A DNA stretch of 64,000 bases from Himantopus leucocephalus (Eukaryota; Chordata; Aves; Charadriiformes; Recurvirostridae): contig RSEF01000019.1 of assembly GCA_003993805.1 (NCBI GenBank), positions 7,601,140 through 7,665,139 of the forward strand, written 5' to 3'. How positions within the stretch are numbered: position 1 is the first letter of the stretch; every line of letters begins with the position of its first letter. The notes under the pieces are model-generated. The model saw nothing but the letters and a program-made list of their open reading frames with translations. It had not been told where the DNA came from and did not search any database. Shown here in pieces: positions 11,831 through 40,700 of this stretch. The position numbers were made by a program, and so were the translations under genes.

Positions 11831-11943
11831 AAGAGCGAGGTCACGTCCTTGCCCCTCCACTGCCAAAGAGACGCACGTTTCCATTTTACCAACCCATTCA
11901 CACGCACCTCTCAAGGCAACTGAGGCCCCCCCACAGGGGAAGA

Positions 11944-11975
11944 ACGCCCATACCCACCAACGCCCATACCCACCA
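11944..11975. repeat. 16-bp tandem duplication
   Basis: The unit acgcccatacccacca occurs twice, perfectly and head to tail (11944-11959 and 11960-11975). Confidence 0.9.
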
Positions 11976-12485
11976 GCTGCAAACACACCACTCGAACCAC
12001 AACGCCCAGGAGCCAGTGGGTGCCTCAGCCCCCCGCGCCCCCCCCCTGCCGCACAGGACGCGCTTTGCCGCAGGGCGCAGCCTTTGACCCCAACCGCCCC
12101 AAGCCCACGGGGGAAGAAAGGACAAAAAGGGGCTCTTCCTGCTCTCCCTGCTGTAACAGCAGGTTCAAGGTAAGGAACCCCCCCCCAAACCCCAACGGCT
12201 TCTGCGGGCGGGAGGCAGCAGAGCTGCGCTTGGGACCGCAGCAGAAATGCCGCTCTTCCCCACCAAACCTGAAATCAGCTTCACAAATGTGATCATGTTG
12301 CTTTATAAAAAATGTCACTTCACCACATCAACCAAGAAAACCTTTGGCTATTCTAACTGTAACCAACTGCCTTAAAAATGCTTCACGTTTCCTCAGGCCA
12401 GCACAATTTAAATTAAAATTAGATAAAAAGCAGGTGTGGAGCAAAATCTGAAGGGTGAAACACCAATAGCTTTTTTCAAAATAGT

Positions 12486-12491
12486 TTTAAT
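12486..12491 (-). terminator. PAFAH1B1: likely distal PAFAH1B1 poly(A) signal ATTAAA
   Basis: The hexamer lies within gaattaaaactattttgaaa on the - strand, followed by a GGTGTTT-type element about 25-35 bases on. It is the last good signal before the C-rich intergenic DNA. Confidence 0.6.
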
Positions 12492-14364
12492 TCTTGCATC
12501 CAAGGAAACAAAACCACATCTAGTTTTATATGCATTTAATAGTTTACCAATTGGTACAATAAGATTTTTTTAATATGCAGAAAACATGAATAAATTTTGT
12601 TTTACACAGTCTGAGAGCAACAAATCTTACTGTAAAACACAGAGCAGTATTATATACATTCCTTTACTGATTTTTTTTTTAATTAAATTGTGTCAATAGC
12701 TTCAGTTAACTCCTACAGTCTGGGAACTGTTTTCTCCAATTGCAACCTCTAACATCGTTCTTATGAAAAAGTTCAACGTTTGCCTTCATGTCAATGTCAG
12801 GATCGACTTCTAAAACTTGAAGATTTTGCTAACTTCTCTTCAGAAAGAGCCTGGGGAAGCCCGAGGGACAGGCAGGACAAGAAAGCAGCTACTTACATGA
12901 CACAGTGGAAAGATAAAAAGGCCAGTTAAATCCAGTTGTGACTTGTAAATCCAACTCCACCTTCCCCGCTCCTAATGTGTTCATCCCTACAGGTTATGCA
13001 CGTACTCTTGCTGGAAGATTCTCGGTATTGACTTTTTAAAAATACACTGGACTTTATGTACAACTGGACAGCAAATAACTCATTCTAAGTGCGTTTTTCC
13101 TTCACTCAACTCAGTATTTTTTTTAATATTCAAATCATTAAAAGGATTATCAAGCCACCACTGTCTACAAAAACAAAGTATAATCTTTTTCTTTTAAATA
13201 GCTTTCATGCGAGTCAAAAGCTATTTAAGAGGGATATTCTCAGGCAGTTCACATAAAAACAGGAGGAGGCAAAGGGAGAAGCAGGGTACTGACAGGGTAA
13301 GTAGACTGGGCTTGGTGAGTCTAGAGCCAAAGCTTTCAAAACACTACAGTGCTCCACAGCCCTCCCACAACTTGCTAGCAACTAGATTTTTTTTTTTTTC
13401 TTTTTAATTAGTGCCCCGGGCACATCATTGGTCACACCATACACAAAAGCAGGACGGTTTTTTTTAATCTTCTAAAGTGCAAGATGCTAGAAAACATCAA
13501 CTTCCAGATTATGTCTAAACCACAATAAGTGTTGCACTTTTCAGAATTGCGTCTAAGACTTCCTGGGCACATTACATTAGTGTGGCACTGGAATGTCTGT
13601 CTGGTTTTAAGCCAAAAAGTCTGTATTGTCTATTTGGTAACACAGTCTATATATAGTCGTTTCTTAAGCGATGCCAATTTTAGTAAGGAAAGTGACAAAG
13701 CAGCAGTGAACCTCTTAAACCCTCCAATAAATGTATTTTGTAATCCAAACCAGGAACCTCATTATTGTACTTCTTATCACAGGAAAGGCACAGGATCAGG
13801 CGACAGAAAACATTGCAATGAACAGTGGCAGAAGTTCAGCCCAGCGGAGTCTCACGGCACGACACTGCGGGAAACCCTCACAAACCCAACTCCTGTGTTG
13901 TGGCTTTCACGTTTTTGTCTAACCAGGGCATTAGCTTTTGATCCAGGCAGGACCATCCCTGAGATTATTCACTGCTTCTGAAAGGAGAAGGCTGCAAATC
14001 GCACTGCAGAAGTACTGAGCAGAGTGTTTCACACAAGCAATTAAACTCTGCTTACATGACTTTAGTTAGTTGTTTGTCCTTGTAAATAGTTGTATGCTAG
14101 AGGGAAAAATGCAGTAGACAACTTCCACTTAATAGGTACCTTTAATTTCTCATTCATCTTTATGAATTATGTACATGAGTGTGGTTTACTTTATACTTAA
14201 ATAAAGTTTATAGCTCCTATCAGGAATTAAACAGCTGTATTACTCTACAGTTGCAGATGCACTGAGGAATTTTAAGATGCACTACTTGTGTATCTGGAAT
14301 TCTCGAATAGGACAAAGAGCAGCAAATTTTTCCAGTCCAAGCAGCTAACAAACAAAAAAAATAC

Positions 14365-14370
14365 TTTATT
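14365..14370 (-). terminator. PAFAH1B1: candidate internal PAFAH1B1 poly(A) signal AATAAA
   Basis: A canonical hexamer on the - strand about 1.9 kb after the stop. It would give a shorter LIS1 mRNA. Confidence 0.35.
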
Positions 14371-16246
14371 TGTGCATGCTTAACTGCAGAAACACACACT
14401 GAAAATTACATAAACCACTGGATTTAAGAGATTAGCCTGAATCTTAACCTGGCTCCAGAAACTCCCCACATCAGAACTCCGTCTCCTCCACCCCTTCCCA
14501 AAGGCAAGTCTGCGCCAGGACCCAGTGCCGAAACCCATCTCCTCCCCGCAGAAGGACGGATCCTTCTGTGGGCGACTGTAGGAAATTAACCACTGCACCC
14601 CCACCGCTTTCGTGTGTACACCCGCCAGCCAACCCTACGTTGGTCAAGGATTCTTATGTTTAAAAGGGACAGTTTTAAAAGCCATGTATTAAACGAAACA
14701 AATAAAATAAAGCACAAGTTCACCTGTTAAAACATCAGACTGGTACTTCATTATATTGCAAATTTTAAAGTGAATTTTTAAAAAGACCTGGTTAGTTTGA
14801 TAAGTACTGTAATTCTTAGTTATCTACAATGGAATTTGTCACAAAAATGCTGATTAAAATATTAAGTTATAATATTTTCATTCGCCTCAGATCAAAATAG
14901 GTAACTGTAGGGATATGCAAATTAAAAATTGTATACACCAAACAACATAAATACTAATAACCCAAGCTGGGCTAAGCTTTCCTGACAGGATTTGGTCTTG
15001 TTTTTAAATATTTACTCGATAGCATCATTCCCACAGATGGACTTTGTTTTGTTGATGGTGTTTTGTTTTTCTTTTAGAAGCCTGTATCAATCTGTATCTG
15101 CCACTATAATCTGATTCTCAAGGTATTTAGTGCTTTAAAGAAAGCATTTAAATACTGTATCCCAAGATATTTCTCAATATGCAAACCACAGTACATTTTT
15201 ATTCAAGCCACATTGTCTTGCCAAGGTAAGTATAACCTCATTTTCAAAGGGTTTCCAAGGAGGCACTAAAGAAACCAAGAAACCTTTGTATACCCCAACC
15301 TCCTGCAAGTGAGTAAGAGGGAAGTGTACTTTGATACTGTTGCGTAGTAGGAATTGCACATCTCTAACAAACATCCAAAGCAAACAGCAAGTTGTACCAT
15401 GGCAGTCATTTGGGAGATTAAGCTCTAGTAGAAATTAGATCACTAAATTCTAGTGGGATGGACAACTCCTCCTGGAAGTTTGTCTAGCATAACATAAAAA
15501 AACCAAACAAAAAAACCATTTAAACTTAGTTTAACAGCACAGCTTAACCATTGAATGACCAAATAAAAAATAAATACATTTATCACATCAGCTGCTACTA
15601 AGATTTGTTGTCTTACTTCAGGTTTACAGTTAGTTATATAAATATACCAACCCTTGCGTGATAGGAGGCCAAAACAAGTGTATTCTGTTGATTTGGCAAA
15701 TGTTTCATGACAAATATTCCAGAGTTTAATTAATTTCCATTAATTACACATAAGGTTCAGAAGATTCTGAATTGCAGCCTTATTACCTAGTATTTAGAGA
15801 AGATTTATTAAGCACACTTAAGTGATGTTACATAGATACACATTTCTGAAAGAGCCCTACAAAACTTTTCCCAAATGAGGTCACCAATTCAGGCACCAAC
15901 AGACAGCAGAAAGAAAAACAGGTATAGTTATCCGACATAGAACGACACTGTCAACTATTCAGTTAAGTGCCCTATTTCAATTATCCAACTTCTGCCTTCT
16001 TAGGTCTGATGTGACCAATGCCAGCCCATGTTCTTAAACCTATGGTACTTCTAGACAACGTATGTAAATTTACAGTATACAATTTGGATTCACCATGCAT
16101 GAATACTTTGTGTGTAACATTTAATAAGCTCAATCTACATCCAGAATAATTTACATGAAAGGACAATATTTATTTAAACAGAGCTCAATGGGTAACCATG
16201 GTATCTGAGTGCATCCAGAGGAAAAAGGGGTCAAATGTGAATTCAA

Positions 16247-31176
<14,930 letters not shown>

Positions 31177-31355
31177 TGTGGCTGTGATGTCAGGTTAACG
31201 TGATTCAGCAGTGGCTGCCCCCTCGAGATCTAAAGTCTTAGGAACCCTGGATCCACAATTCAGTCTGCCACCGAGTGGCTTATATCAAAATATTTTTCCA
31301 GACGTGAAATCCAATAGGAAATCCGGAGGCATTCAACACAGAAGATTCAATCCAT
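31177..31355 (-). other. PAFAH1B1: PAFAH1B1 5' UTR part of the start-codon exon
   Basis: A strong acceptor (TCTCATTTTCTACCTTCTAG) ends at 31356, so the exon would be 31145-31355. The leader holds a 15-codon uORF (31332-31285) and an ATG GAT TGA mini-uORF at its first base. Confidence 0.7.
31285..31332 (-). other. uORF in the PAFAH1B1 leader (15 codons)
   Basis: ATG at 31332-31330, peptide MPPDFLLDFTSGKIF, stop TGA at 31287-31285. It ends 108 bases before the LIS1 start. No homology is claimed. Confidence 0.5.
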
Positions 31356-33450
31356 CTAGAAGGTAGAAAATGAGACACCATTAATTTCCTTTAAAGAAGC
31401 GTTCAGTCACACTGGACTGTCATGATGATTTCTGTACACAGATTGCAACACCACTTCAGACAGAACAAGCTGACAAAACCGTAAATGAATTTTAATTTGC
31501 TAGTCTGGATTATGCCCTTACAGCACATCTCCAACTTGGACTGAGTAGCGTGGCAAGACTTGTACACTTTCTTTACTCCCTGTCCTCCCACCACTAGTCC
31601 TTCAAGAAACAGGGAACTGAAGGAAACATCTTCACTCACAGCTCAGTTCTAGGCTATAGGCAACTCCACCATTTTTTCTTGTGATGAAAAGAACTTAGGC
31701 CTACCATAAACAGCCTACTTTCTGCACTCACTACTCCTACCAAAAAATTACCCCTCAAAATCCTCTATCCTTATGTTAGATTTTTTATCTTCTGTAGATT
31801 TATCTCTTCATCAAACTAAACCCAGTGAAGTTCATTCAGTTACTTTTCAACACACACTAGAGACCAGCTAACACTCTACTATATCTTTCAAGCTTTGGGG
31901 AAGAGATTAAGGAAAGAACAGAACACTCCAGAAAGGGACTACGGAAGATGCTACAGCACACTTCAGGCCATAACCACCAGCATCAAGGCACACTCAGTTT
32001 GTCACTGTAGCGCATTCATGGCATTATATTTGGCAGTTCTCTAGGGTTTACCCCAACAGCATCTTTGAAGACTATGGCTATAATTCCACACATGAACTTC
32101 ACAGGTAGATTACTACACAATTATATTAGACAAATTACTTTTTCTATTCTAGTACACTATCTGAACAAGTCCTGGAGAACCACGTTCTAAAAGACAATAC
32201 TTGCCTCCTTTTCAGTCCTGTGTTATCATCGTCTACCTACAGTTAATCTTTTATCTCGCCGACATGTGGGGTACAGCAAATTTTTAAACAGATCTTCAAT
32301 CTCATCAGAGTAACACTATTACCATGGTGGAGGATTTTCACAAGCCCGTTACCTCAGCTGGGTTCAGACAGTGACTTGATCACTATGCTTCTGACAACAC
32401 AAGCTAATTCAGAATATAGGTGAAACTGGACATATTCGAGCTAGTGTTCAAGTCACTCAGAATTGTGCCTTTCACAAATTACATTTTTTCCCCCACACTA
32501 TTTAATATCTTCTTATGCAGTAATATGAACTTCAGTATTCTACTTCAACTGGACAGTTTTAATCCTAGTCAAGGCAACATCACCAAAACCATTTTAGCAG
32601 CACTGCCTTTTGATTTCTGCACTGCAGGTACTCTTTTGTAAGCAACACGATTATGAAAAATGCTGAAGTTAGCATTTCTTGCATACCTGACAAGAGTCTG
32701 TATGTAACACGTAATTCATTCAAGCCATTAAGCAAGTCTGACCAACCACCTTTTAGTAACGAGTTAAACTGAACACAACAATACACAAAGACTCAGGAGA
32801 CACTAGTGGGTTTGTTAACTTTCTTCCAACTACTTCAGGAAACATGTTCCCACTGCCTTTCCCCTAGACATACAGGTGCGCAAGGTTCACTATAAAAGTT
32901 GGATGACAATGTTGGTCAGGAGTCTGTTTTAAGCAAAAGCTTTCTTATATGAGAAAATCAAAGAAAATACTAAGCTCATATCATTAATATCTACTTATCC
33001 ATCACAGGGGATCAGGAGCTTGTTTCTAAACCTATCTAGACTCTGCTGTCTGCTTCAAAATAAGCTTAAGCTGCAAGTTGCTTGTATTTCACTCTGCTGG
33101 TAGAGTTCCCATGTCAAATGCTGTACACCATAATACTGCACTGCAAGCCTTTTAGGACATGAGCACTCTAAACAGGCAAGACATTATTTAATTAGTTTGA
33201 CCTCTTCCCTAATAGCTATTTCAGAAACAATTCAGTTGAAAACTGATAGCAGAGGCTGCATCCTTTCAGAGAACAGAAGCAAACACTTCACTTATTCTTG
33301 TCCCATATCTCGCTTCCTGACAGGCAGAGATACAACTGGTCTGCAATAGATGCATCTTCTTCACTACACAGTAGGAGTATTGCACAGTAGGAGTATTAAT
33401 GGAAATTTAGTTAATATACAAAAATAATCTATTGAAATGATCAGAAGAAG

Positions 33451-33466
33451 TGCCCTCTAGAGGGCA
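33451..33466. promoter_or_regulatory. 16-bp palindrome with CTCF-like core
   Basis: TGCCCTCTAGAGGGCA is a perfect palindrome. Each strand contains CTAGAGGGCA, close to the core of the CTCF motif. Confidence 0.35.
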
Positions 33467-34606
33467 ATGCTGCTATAAATTTAAGTACTGAAAAAAAGAG
33501 GCTTATAATGGCTGAATCTCTGCACTTCAGTATGAACATAGCAACGCTTTCAGTAGCGATAAACATTGGGGAGAAGAACAAAATAAAGCAGTTCTTTATA
33601 CACAGAAGCACTGTTCAAAGCACTGAATAGCCGAACACAAAGATATAAACTTCCAAAATCTTCTTACAGTACTACCATGGTAAAAATCACAGTATTAAAA
33701 ACAGAAGGTATTTTTTTATTTATTATGAACTACCACTAAATAGTGAATGCCAGTAAATCCAGCATTGGTGCAGTAACTCCAGTAAAAATCATACTCCAAT
33801 ATTTTATCAATTTTGTCACTGTGTCTAGGAGATGAAACTATACCATTTGCCCAAAACTAACAGCAACTATATTTATAAGGCGATCCTTGACATGTCATCT
33901 AGTTAGAAAGGCACTTTTTCCCCCTCAAATATAAACTAACCCCAGCCTTTTCCTCCTGTATCCCCAACACTTAGCAATACCTGGCCTGCTCCATCGCTCT
34001 AACTCTGAATGGTTATTCAGAAACACATCTTTCTTAGTACTAGATAAATTTCAGCAGCTACAGGGCAAAGCAGCTGTTTCTGCTATTAGCAAATTACAGC
34101 TGATCCACAGCAAGTTACCAATCAATTGATCTACAGTATCTCGCTTCACTGACAAGTGTCTGCTCCAAGCACCCTTCTCAGTATTCCCAACTTTTTAACT
34201 ACAAAGGCACCTGAATATAATACAAAGTATTTTTAGGGCAGCTTCTACACCCTTTAAGAAAAGACAAAACAAAAAGAATGAAACCAAACAAACAGGAAAA
34301 AAAATCCAACCAAAACCCCACAAAAAAAAAATACCCACCCAAGCAAAACCAAAAAGCCTCAAAAGACCCAACTTTAATTATATGCCTGTGCCACTTTTAG
34401 AAAGAACAGAGAATAGATGAATATTGTCCATGTGCATTGCCTTTTCTTTAGCTAGAGAAGGCTGTGTGACATACAACGCTCACTGGAGCCAGACTAACCA
34501 GTCCTCCCCCATTGCCTATCGAGGTTTATAGTCACCACTGCGTTACACACACCCGCAAACAACCTCAGTAATGACAGGAAGCAAGTGTTCAAAGAGAACC
34601 CTTGGC

Positions 34607-34641
34607 AAAAAAAAAAAAAAAAAAAAAAACNAAAAAAAAAA
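34607..34641. repeat. poly-A tract with one N
   Basis: Twenty-three A, then C and N (34630-34631), then ten A, followed by more A-rich sequence. The run length is unresolved. Confidence 0.9.
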
Positions 34642-37630
34642 CAACCAAAAAAAACAAAGCCACGAAAAACCAATACCTGTTCATTACATTGTGCCTGAAA
34701 TCGGTCATTTTTAATATCAGCAGCTTACTGCGAATAAGGTTATGTCAAGACACAGCTAGATCTTTTTTGAAAGAAAAGATGTCTTTGTATGAAAATTTTA
34801 ATTTGTTCTGTATTAAGTACAGGGGAAAAAAGGCTGAACCTAAACAGAGCTATCCATGGAGTTACAGTTACTAATTAAATGTAAAACAGGATGTGCATTT
34901 TATTAATAGCCCCACTTACACTGCAAAAAGTTTTAGTTTCTAACTTAAGACCTATTTGATTCAATACCAATGGTCTGCATATATAAAAGCACTGAGTGGC
35001 AAACCTCTGCATAGGTACAATCTTGCAACAAAAGTGGGCTACAAGTGTTTTCAGCAAGATCGGTTGTCTTTATAAGCATTGTAAAATAGGGAGCCAGACC
35101 TGGCTGAACACATAACACCGGAACAGGTATGACACACCTAAAGTTTGCCTCTCCCTCCTCCTGGCAGTGCGGCACCAGCTCAGTGTTCCAGATCGCACAG
35201 GTACCTGCTGGGAGCAGCAGCACTCACCCACTGCAGTATAGGTAGGCTATTTCTTTATGAAACAATACAAACCACTTGAAACTATATGTGACATCCTCCT
35301 CAGCTTCATTAACAGTAGCATATCCTCAACAGGCAGCTCCATCTCATCTCAACTGCTAACTTTTCCACTTAGCCAAAGATCAGCTTTTATAATTAGGACT
35401 GGTGGAAATGTCTGAGCAATAAGGATAAAAGACCTAATTCAGTCCTTAAGTGCTGTAGGACCGGAGTGGCATACTAAGGCATAATCTTTTAAAAATAAAT
35501 AGACAGCTAAGAATCATCACAGGCCAGAATTTTTTCCCTGCAAAAGCTTCTAAAACATACAGAACTATTGATAAAGAGCAACAAATTGGGCAGAAAAACC
35601 TGAAAAGCAGACAACTCCTTCCTTGTAAGGGAAGGGGGAAACAGCACAGTATAGGTTCTTCCGACTTTCTCATTTAAAAAAAAAGTGGAAGACCCTCTGT
35701 CTCTCCATGTCTAAGTATTACCCCCCATCATCCTAAACTGGGATTCAGAGATTCCTTAGCTTCACCACATACAGCCTTTTGCTGGAGCCAGCTGCACTCA
35801 CCACAAGACTCACCCACATTGCGCTGAGAACACATTTACTCCTATTGAAATTGCTTTGAGGCTCAGGGATTCTGCCCGACGTGCATTTAAAGATGGTCCC
35901 ACCCTGATGGTGACTAAATACATACCTTTTGCAACTGGTTAGTGCGAAGGCACCCAGCTGAGTCTAACTTCACACTTGAAGTGGACATCACAGATCTGAT
36001 ACTGTAGAGGAACCACCCTCTTCCTGAAGGTGACTAAGACATCCTAACAATTCAAAAGACAGTTGCTTCCTCCTGACATTAAACAGTAGGTCCTCACACC
36101 AATGTCTATCAGTGTGGTCCAAGTGTTTCCTAGATCACTGGAAAACTTCACAATAACTTAACAAGAGAGACTTGCTAACCATTCATAAGATGCACAAACA
36201 GCAAAATGAAACAGGTTCAGCTGTATTTGTTAGTTCTTTGAGACAGCTATGTAGTAGATATCCAAAGCACAATAGCTAAACAGATACAGTCAAAGCAATG
36301 AGGTAGGAGAAAAAAAAAAAAAATCACTTTCAGGCAAGAGATAGTCAGAATTCCCCTCAGTTCATGATACATCATGTCAATAAATGATAAGCCTTGGCTT
36401 GCACATATTTCTATGATGGTGTTCATACTTGCTTCAGGAGACATTTAAATATTATTTTCCATAAGTATTCTCCAAATATAATTGAGAAACACATTATGGA
36501 ATCAAATTAACCCTTCAGCATTTTAGACTCAACCTGCCAAAAATACCTGTTCATTTACCTAAACTAGCATCAAGCAAGAGCAAATTTACTGGAATTAAAA
36601 CTCCTAAAACTGCCCGTTCTGTACATATTAAGAAAAATATATCAAATTTATTCTGTAAATTACTTCAGAGTTCATTACATTTTTGCTTATCAGGGTACAC
36701 TGGATGCTAAACAGTACTAATACATATGTCTGATAAAGACACGGTGTCCAGAATTCAACATTTAGCTTTTATCTATTTCAAGCTAATCATCTACTTTACA
36801 AACCTACAATGAGACTAAACAGAAGTTTTGAAACACACTTGAAGACAGAAGTTTTTAAAGTCAAAACCAGCCTGCTTTCTTAGTTTTAACTACTAAAACA
36901 GTGTTTCTGCACTTAACCCTTCACTTATTGGTTACTACTGTTAATTACCGCATAGATACCACAGCTCACCCAAGTATTTTAGGAGGATGAAATTTTTGTT
37001 ATTTTTTGTTTCACCTAAGCCCTTTGTTTTACTATTGTTATGACTGTTCAGCAACTGTAATAACTCATTGCTACAGCTTTAATCAGAAGGTTTTATCTGT
37101 ATGTGGGCAGGGTACCATTCAACTCTCTCAAAGTAACACATACATTGTACTTTGACAAAATTGAAGCCATAAATACAGAGGTCAAAGAAACCATTAGCTA
37201 CTCGTTATTAACTCGTGATATAAATTATACCTCCAGTAAGATGCTACATTGGTCCCTGCAAGGTATTAGTTTAGTCAGGGATTTAGCATCCCAGAAAGAA
37301 CAAGGGCTTTTGTCCTTTAAACTGCCTGACAGGAATGGCATCATGGGAAGGAACTGCACTCGGTGCCTACCAGCTGCCAGCATGCAACAACCAAGCTCAG
37401 TAACTTCTCTACTAACGTTGCCATCAACAGAGTGTTTTGTATTATGTTCTTATGAAGCCCTTCCAAATCCAAGCATTTTTATAAGCGTATCCTGAGATAC
37501 CAAACTGCCATTGCAACCAACCTTATCTTCCTCAGTATTTCATCAGCAAGATCAGTTCAAAGTCCTCCATTGCCTTTCCTTTGCTCCCATCAAGTGTCAA
37601 AAATACTGCTTAGGGATCAACACCATAGGG

Positions 37631-37735
37631 ACCACTTTAGTGACGTGGTTTAGTGGTGGTTTTGGCAGTGTTAGGTTGATGGTTGCACTCGATCTTAAAG
37701 GTCCCTTCCAACCTACAGAATTCTATGATTCTATA
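37631..37735 (+). mobile_element. CR1 LINE 3' end
   Basis: It contains gttaggttgatggttgcact, gatcttaaaggtcccttcca, acct and the terminal attctatgattctat repeat, the hallmark of the avian CR1 3' tail. It is severely 5'-truncated, with only about 105 bp left. Confidence 0.9.
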
Positions 37736-40700
37736 AACAAATCACTGAAATGGCTCAACTGACTAACAATACCCATTTCTGCTCTTTAGATTAAGTTACA
37801 GTAAAAATCACTCCCAATTGAGATATTACCTATCTAAATTGCAGTTTAGAAAGTTAAACAATTACATATTTTATTAGAAACAACATATACACCAGTAAAC
37901 GTAAAATACATAAATGGTAAATGTTTGTCAAACTCATCTTTCATTCTGGACATAGGCTTGCTTTGCTAGCTAGACTCAGGTAAGCTTGCCTCTGTAGCAT
38001 GAGCAAGACCCAGTCTAACATGCATGTGTCAGATTGGTACTCTCCTTCCACTGTGAGTGACTATGCTACACAGCAAAACCACCTGTGTCACTGCCTTGTT
38101 GACTGGCAGCGCTCTGCTATCACAGCAATAACATTTAAGAAAATCTACACAAACATCAGGTAGTGACATACAGGCAGAAGAAAGCAGAAAGTTATTCCAG
38201 GCTCATCATGAGCCAGTACTCCTTGCAAACATTTGTACGTTCTAAAAAGATTTTCAAGTCACCTCAATAAAGCTGGAAAGACTAATGTAGAGAAAGATGT
38301 ATTACACAATAAGGCCTTTGCAAGTTTCACAAGTTCAATTTTACAGGCTTCTTTCACAGCCTAAGTTACTCTGATTACTTAAGCCAGGGCTCCCGTCACC
38401 AAGAAAATCCCCATCAGCACCACGACGAAAGCTGGTCTCACCCACTGGAACTCCAGGCTCAAAATCTTTATCACTTTGGTAATTTAATTCCTCAAGCCTA
38501 TAGAAACATTTGCTTACTAGCTACTACAAAAACAGTCAATCAGCCTTAATACGTTCTTAAGCACTTCTTCTATCTCCCGTAATTCCCACAGGCACATTTG
38601 TCCCTCTCGACTTTTTAATTTTTATGAGTTAACCAAGAAAAATCAGTTTCAACATCATTACTTGATTCACAACATCGTCAGCAGCAAACAGTTATAAACA
38701 GATCAGCACCACCCCAAGTTCACCCTGCTGCTGTCTAGCTGCTGTCTAGCAACCTAACAACCAGTGCGCACCAATCAGTTATTGCAGATCTTGGAATACA
38801 TGTTCATAGCTCCTCCAGGAACTTAAAAATAAATTAATTAAATTTCTGCAGTTTTAACAACCGTTGCTTAGACTCCATAAACAGTCTTCCCCACAAAAAC
38901 ACAAGGTACATACACTAAACACGTAACTGTAGCTCATAATATCTGAAATTAGAAGAGATAGATGGCATAAATTACAGAGCAAATGTATTAGCAGATACAG
39001 AACAGACCGAGACCTTTCAACCCTGAAAGCTTATCAGTTGTGCACTGCTGTGCTTTAAGAACAGTAAATTTTTGGTGTTTTGCAGAATCCTAATACTCTA
39101 ATAAATTCAACTACAAGACCATTTGTTTTCTAAGTATTATCAAGACAAAATCATGTATTTAATAATATTCTACAAGAATGTTTCTTTGAAGGAGGCAAAA
39201 TCTGAGATTGTGTTCTCAGACTGCCAGGTTAGGCATGCCTAATATTAAGTACCTGGGTGTTAAAAAGGCATATAAGCCATCACGAACACAAGGAATGTAC
39301 AACTGGGTCTACATGATGAAATCAATTACAGAGTTTTAGATTGCTCACATTTAGCTTCCAATTTAAATCTTAATTTGCAATCATTTAAAGTTCCAACAAC
39401 CTGTGTAAAACTCAAAATAGTCTTGAGTGTCCAGCTACATGCTATTGACTTTGAAGCAGTTTCTCTAACACATTCTACTCTTCTTAAAAGATATTTTACC
39501 TGGAAGAAAACTCCTTAGGTTTCTCCTGAGTTTATGTATCTGAAACCTAGTTCAGTTAGCTTCCTCTTTTCAGGTAATTTTTCAACCCCATATATGTAAG
39601 TCACATATGAAGTGGTAACAGAGACCAGAGCCACCAGAAGAACTGAACTGATATGATCAGAATTAAATTTCACAATTCTTTAAAGTTGAGAGGATCCATT
39701 TATGTATTAATAAAGTAGAAATGCTTGCTGCATTGTCACTTCCTCCACAGCTGGCACATTAGCCTTACAAAGTTTTTCAACAGTGCATTCTGTTTCATAA
39801 CATATTAACAAGAGGACTTAACAAAGTGGTTATTTGTGAATATTTGCAGGCAATTAGAGCTACAGTCCTTTATAGGAGAACTAGATTAAATGAATTGTTC
39901 TCTTATACCTCTAGATTATAGTGCTAAATTCTAGCAAGTATATGAGCACACTTCCTTTTAATCTAGACTAATTTTTAACCGTCTGATTTTGTTTTAAACA
40001 CAGTAAGCAAAAAGCTGCTGTATCAAACTCAAGCCACAGAATAGGACAACTCTTCCCACAAACGTACTGTACAAATAGATTCCATATAAGCTACCATTTA
40101 AATACAAATCTAATTAAAAGTGAAGTAATATCCGTATTTTTGGGGCATAACCACTATGACCTGAAAAGATTTCTTAGAAATCGGTCTCCATCTGTTGATA
40201 GAAAAGAAAAACAGTAACAAGTAAAATAAAACATCCAGTTCCTTTTTTCCCCCCTTCATCTCACCCCCAGTTACAGAAGAAAAGCACATAAACAGTATAA
40301 TCACAAGAGAACAGCCATGCAGTTCTTACAGTGTGACAAACACACCTTATCCTAGAAAAATGTCAGAATTCATCACCTGCTAAGCTGGCAGGGATGAGTC
40401 GAAGAACACAAGCAAGCTACTCGTTTATGAGCTGGGCTAATCTTTTTTCCACTTTTCAGCCTTCATCAGTAAAGCTAGCTGAAGGATTACGAAAAAGTGA
40501 GCTCCAACAACTATGTTATTTTGGAAAAACAAGACAAAAAGCAAATCTGATCTGAATTACAACTCTGAGCCTTATTTTTAATTCATATGACTAGTAAGCC
40601 TGTTATTCTGCAATTAAGTGAAGTCTTAAAATGCCCATAGGTCTTAAACACAAATGCTCTGCCAAGTATATCAATATACTATTACACATAATATAGTATT

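Larger units (their letters stand above)
9976..12464. other. convergent intergenic region between CLUH and PAFAH1B1
   Basis: No gene was recognised. The right half (about 11.55-12.25 kb) is C-rich and holds a 12-base N gap and a 16-bp tandem duplication. Long open frames here have biased composition and no domain content. Part of it may belong to a longer CLUH 3' UTR. Confidence 0.6.
12465..16246 (-). other. PAFAH1B1: PAFAH1B1 3' UTR
   Basis: An AT-rich non-coding region after the stop, about 3.8 kb, the length expected for LIS1 mRNA (the human message also has a very long 3' UTR). A likely end signal ATTAAA lies at 12491-12486, with GT-rich sequence after it. Internal AATAAA hexamers on the - strand (for example 16174-16169, 15809-15804, 15203-15198 and 14370-14365) could give shorter forms. 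No coding content was seen. Confidence 0.75.

Noticed and set aside
11708..12173. Open frames across the N gap
   Set aside because: They depend on unknown bases and a C homopolymer, and the composition is biased.
37103..37495. 130-codon + strand open frame in LIS1 intron 1
   Set aside because: No recognisable motif and no splice context noted. It borders a CR1 end and is probably chance.
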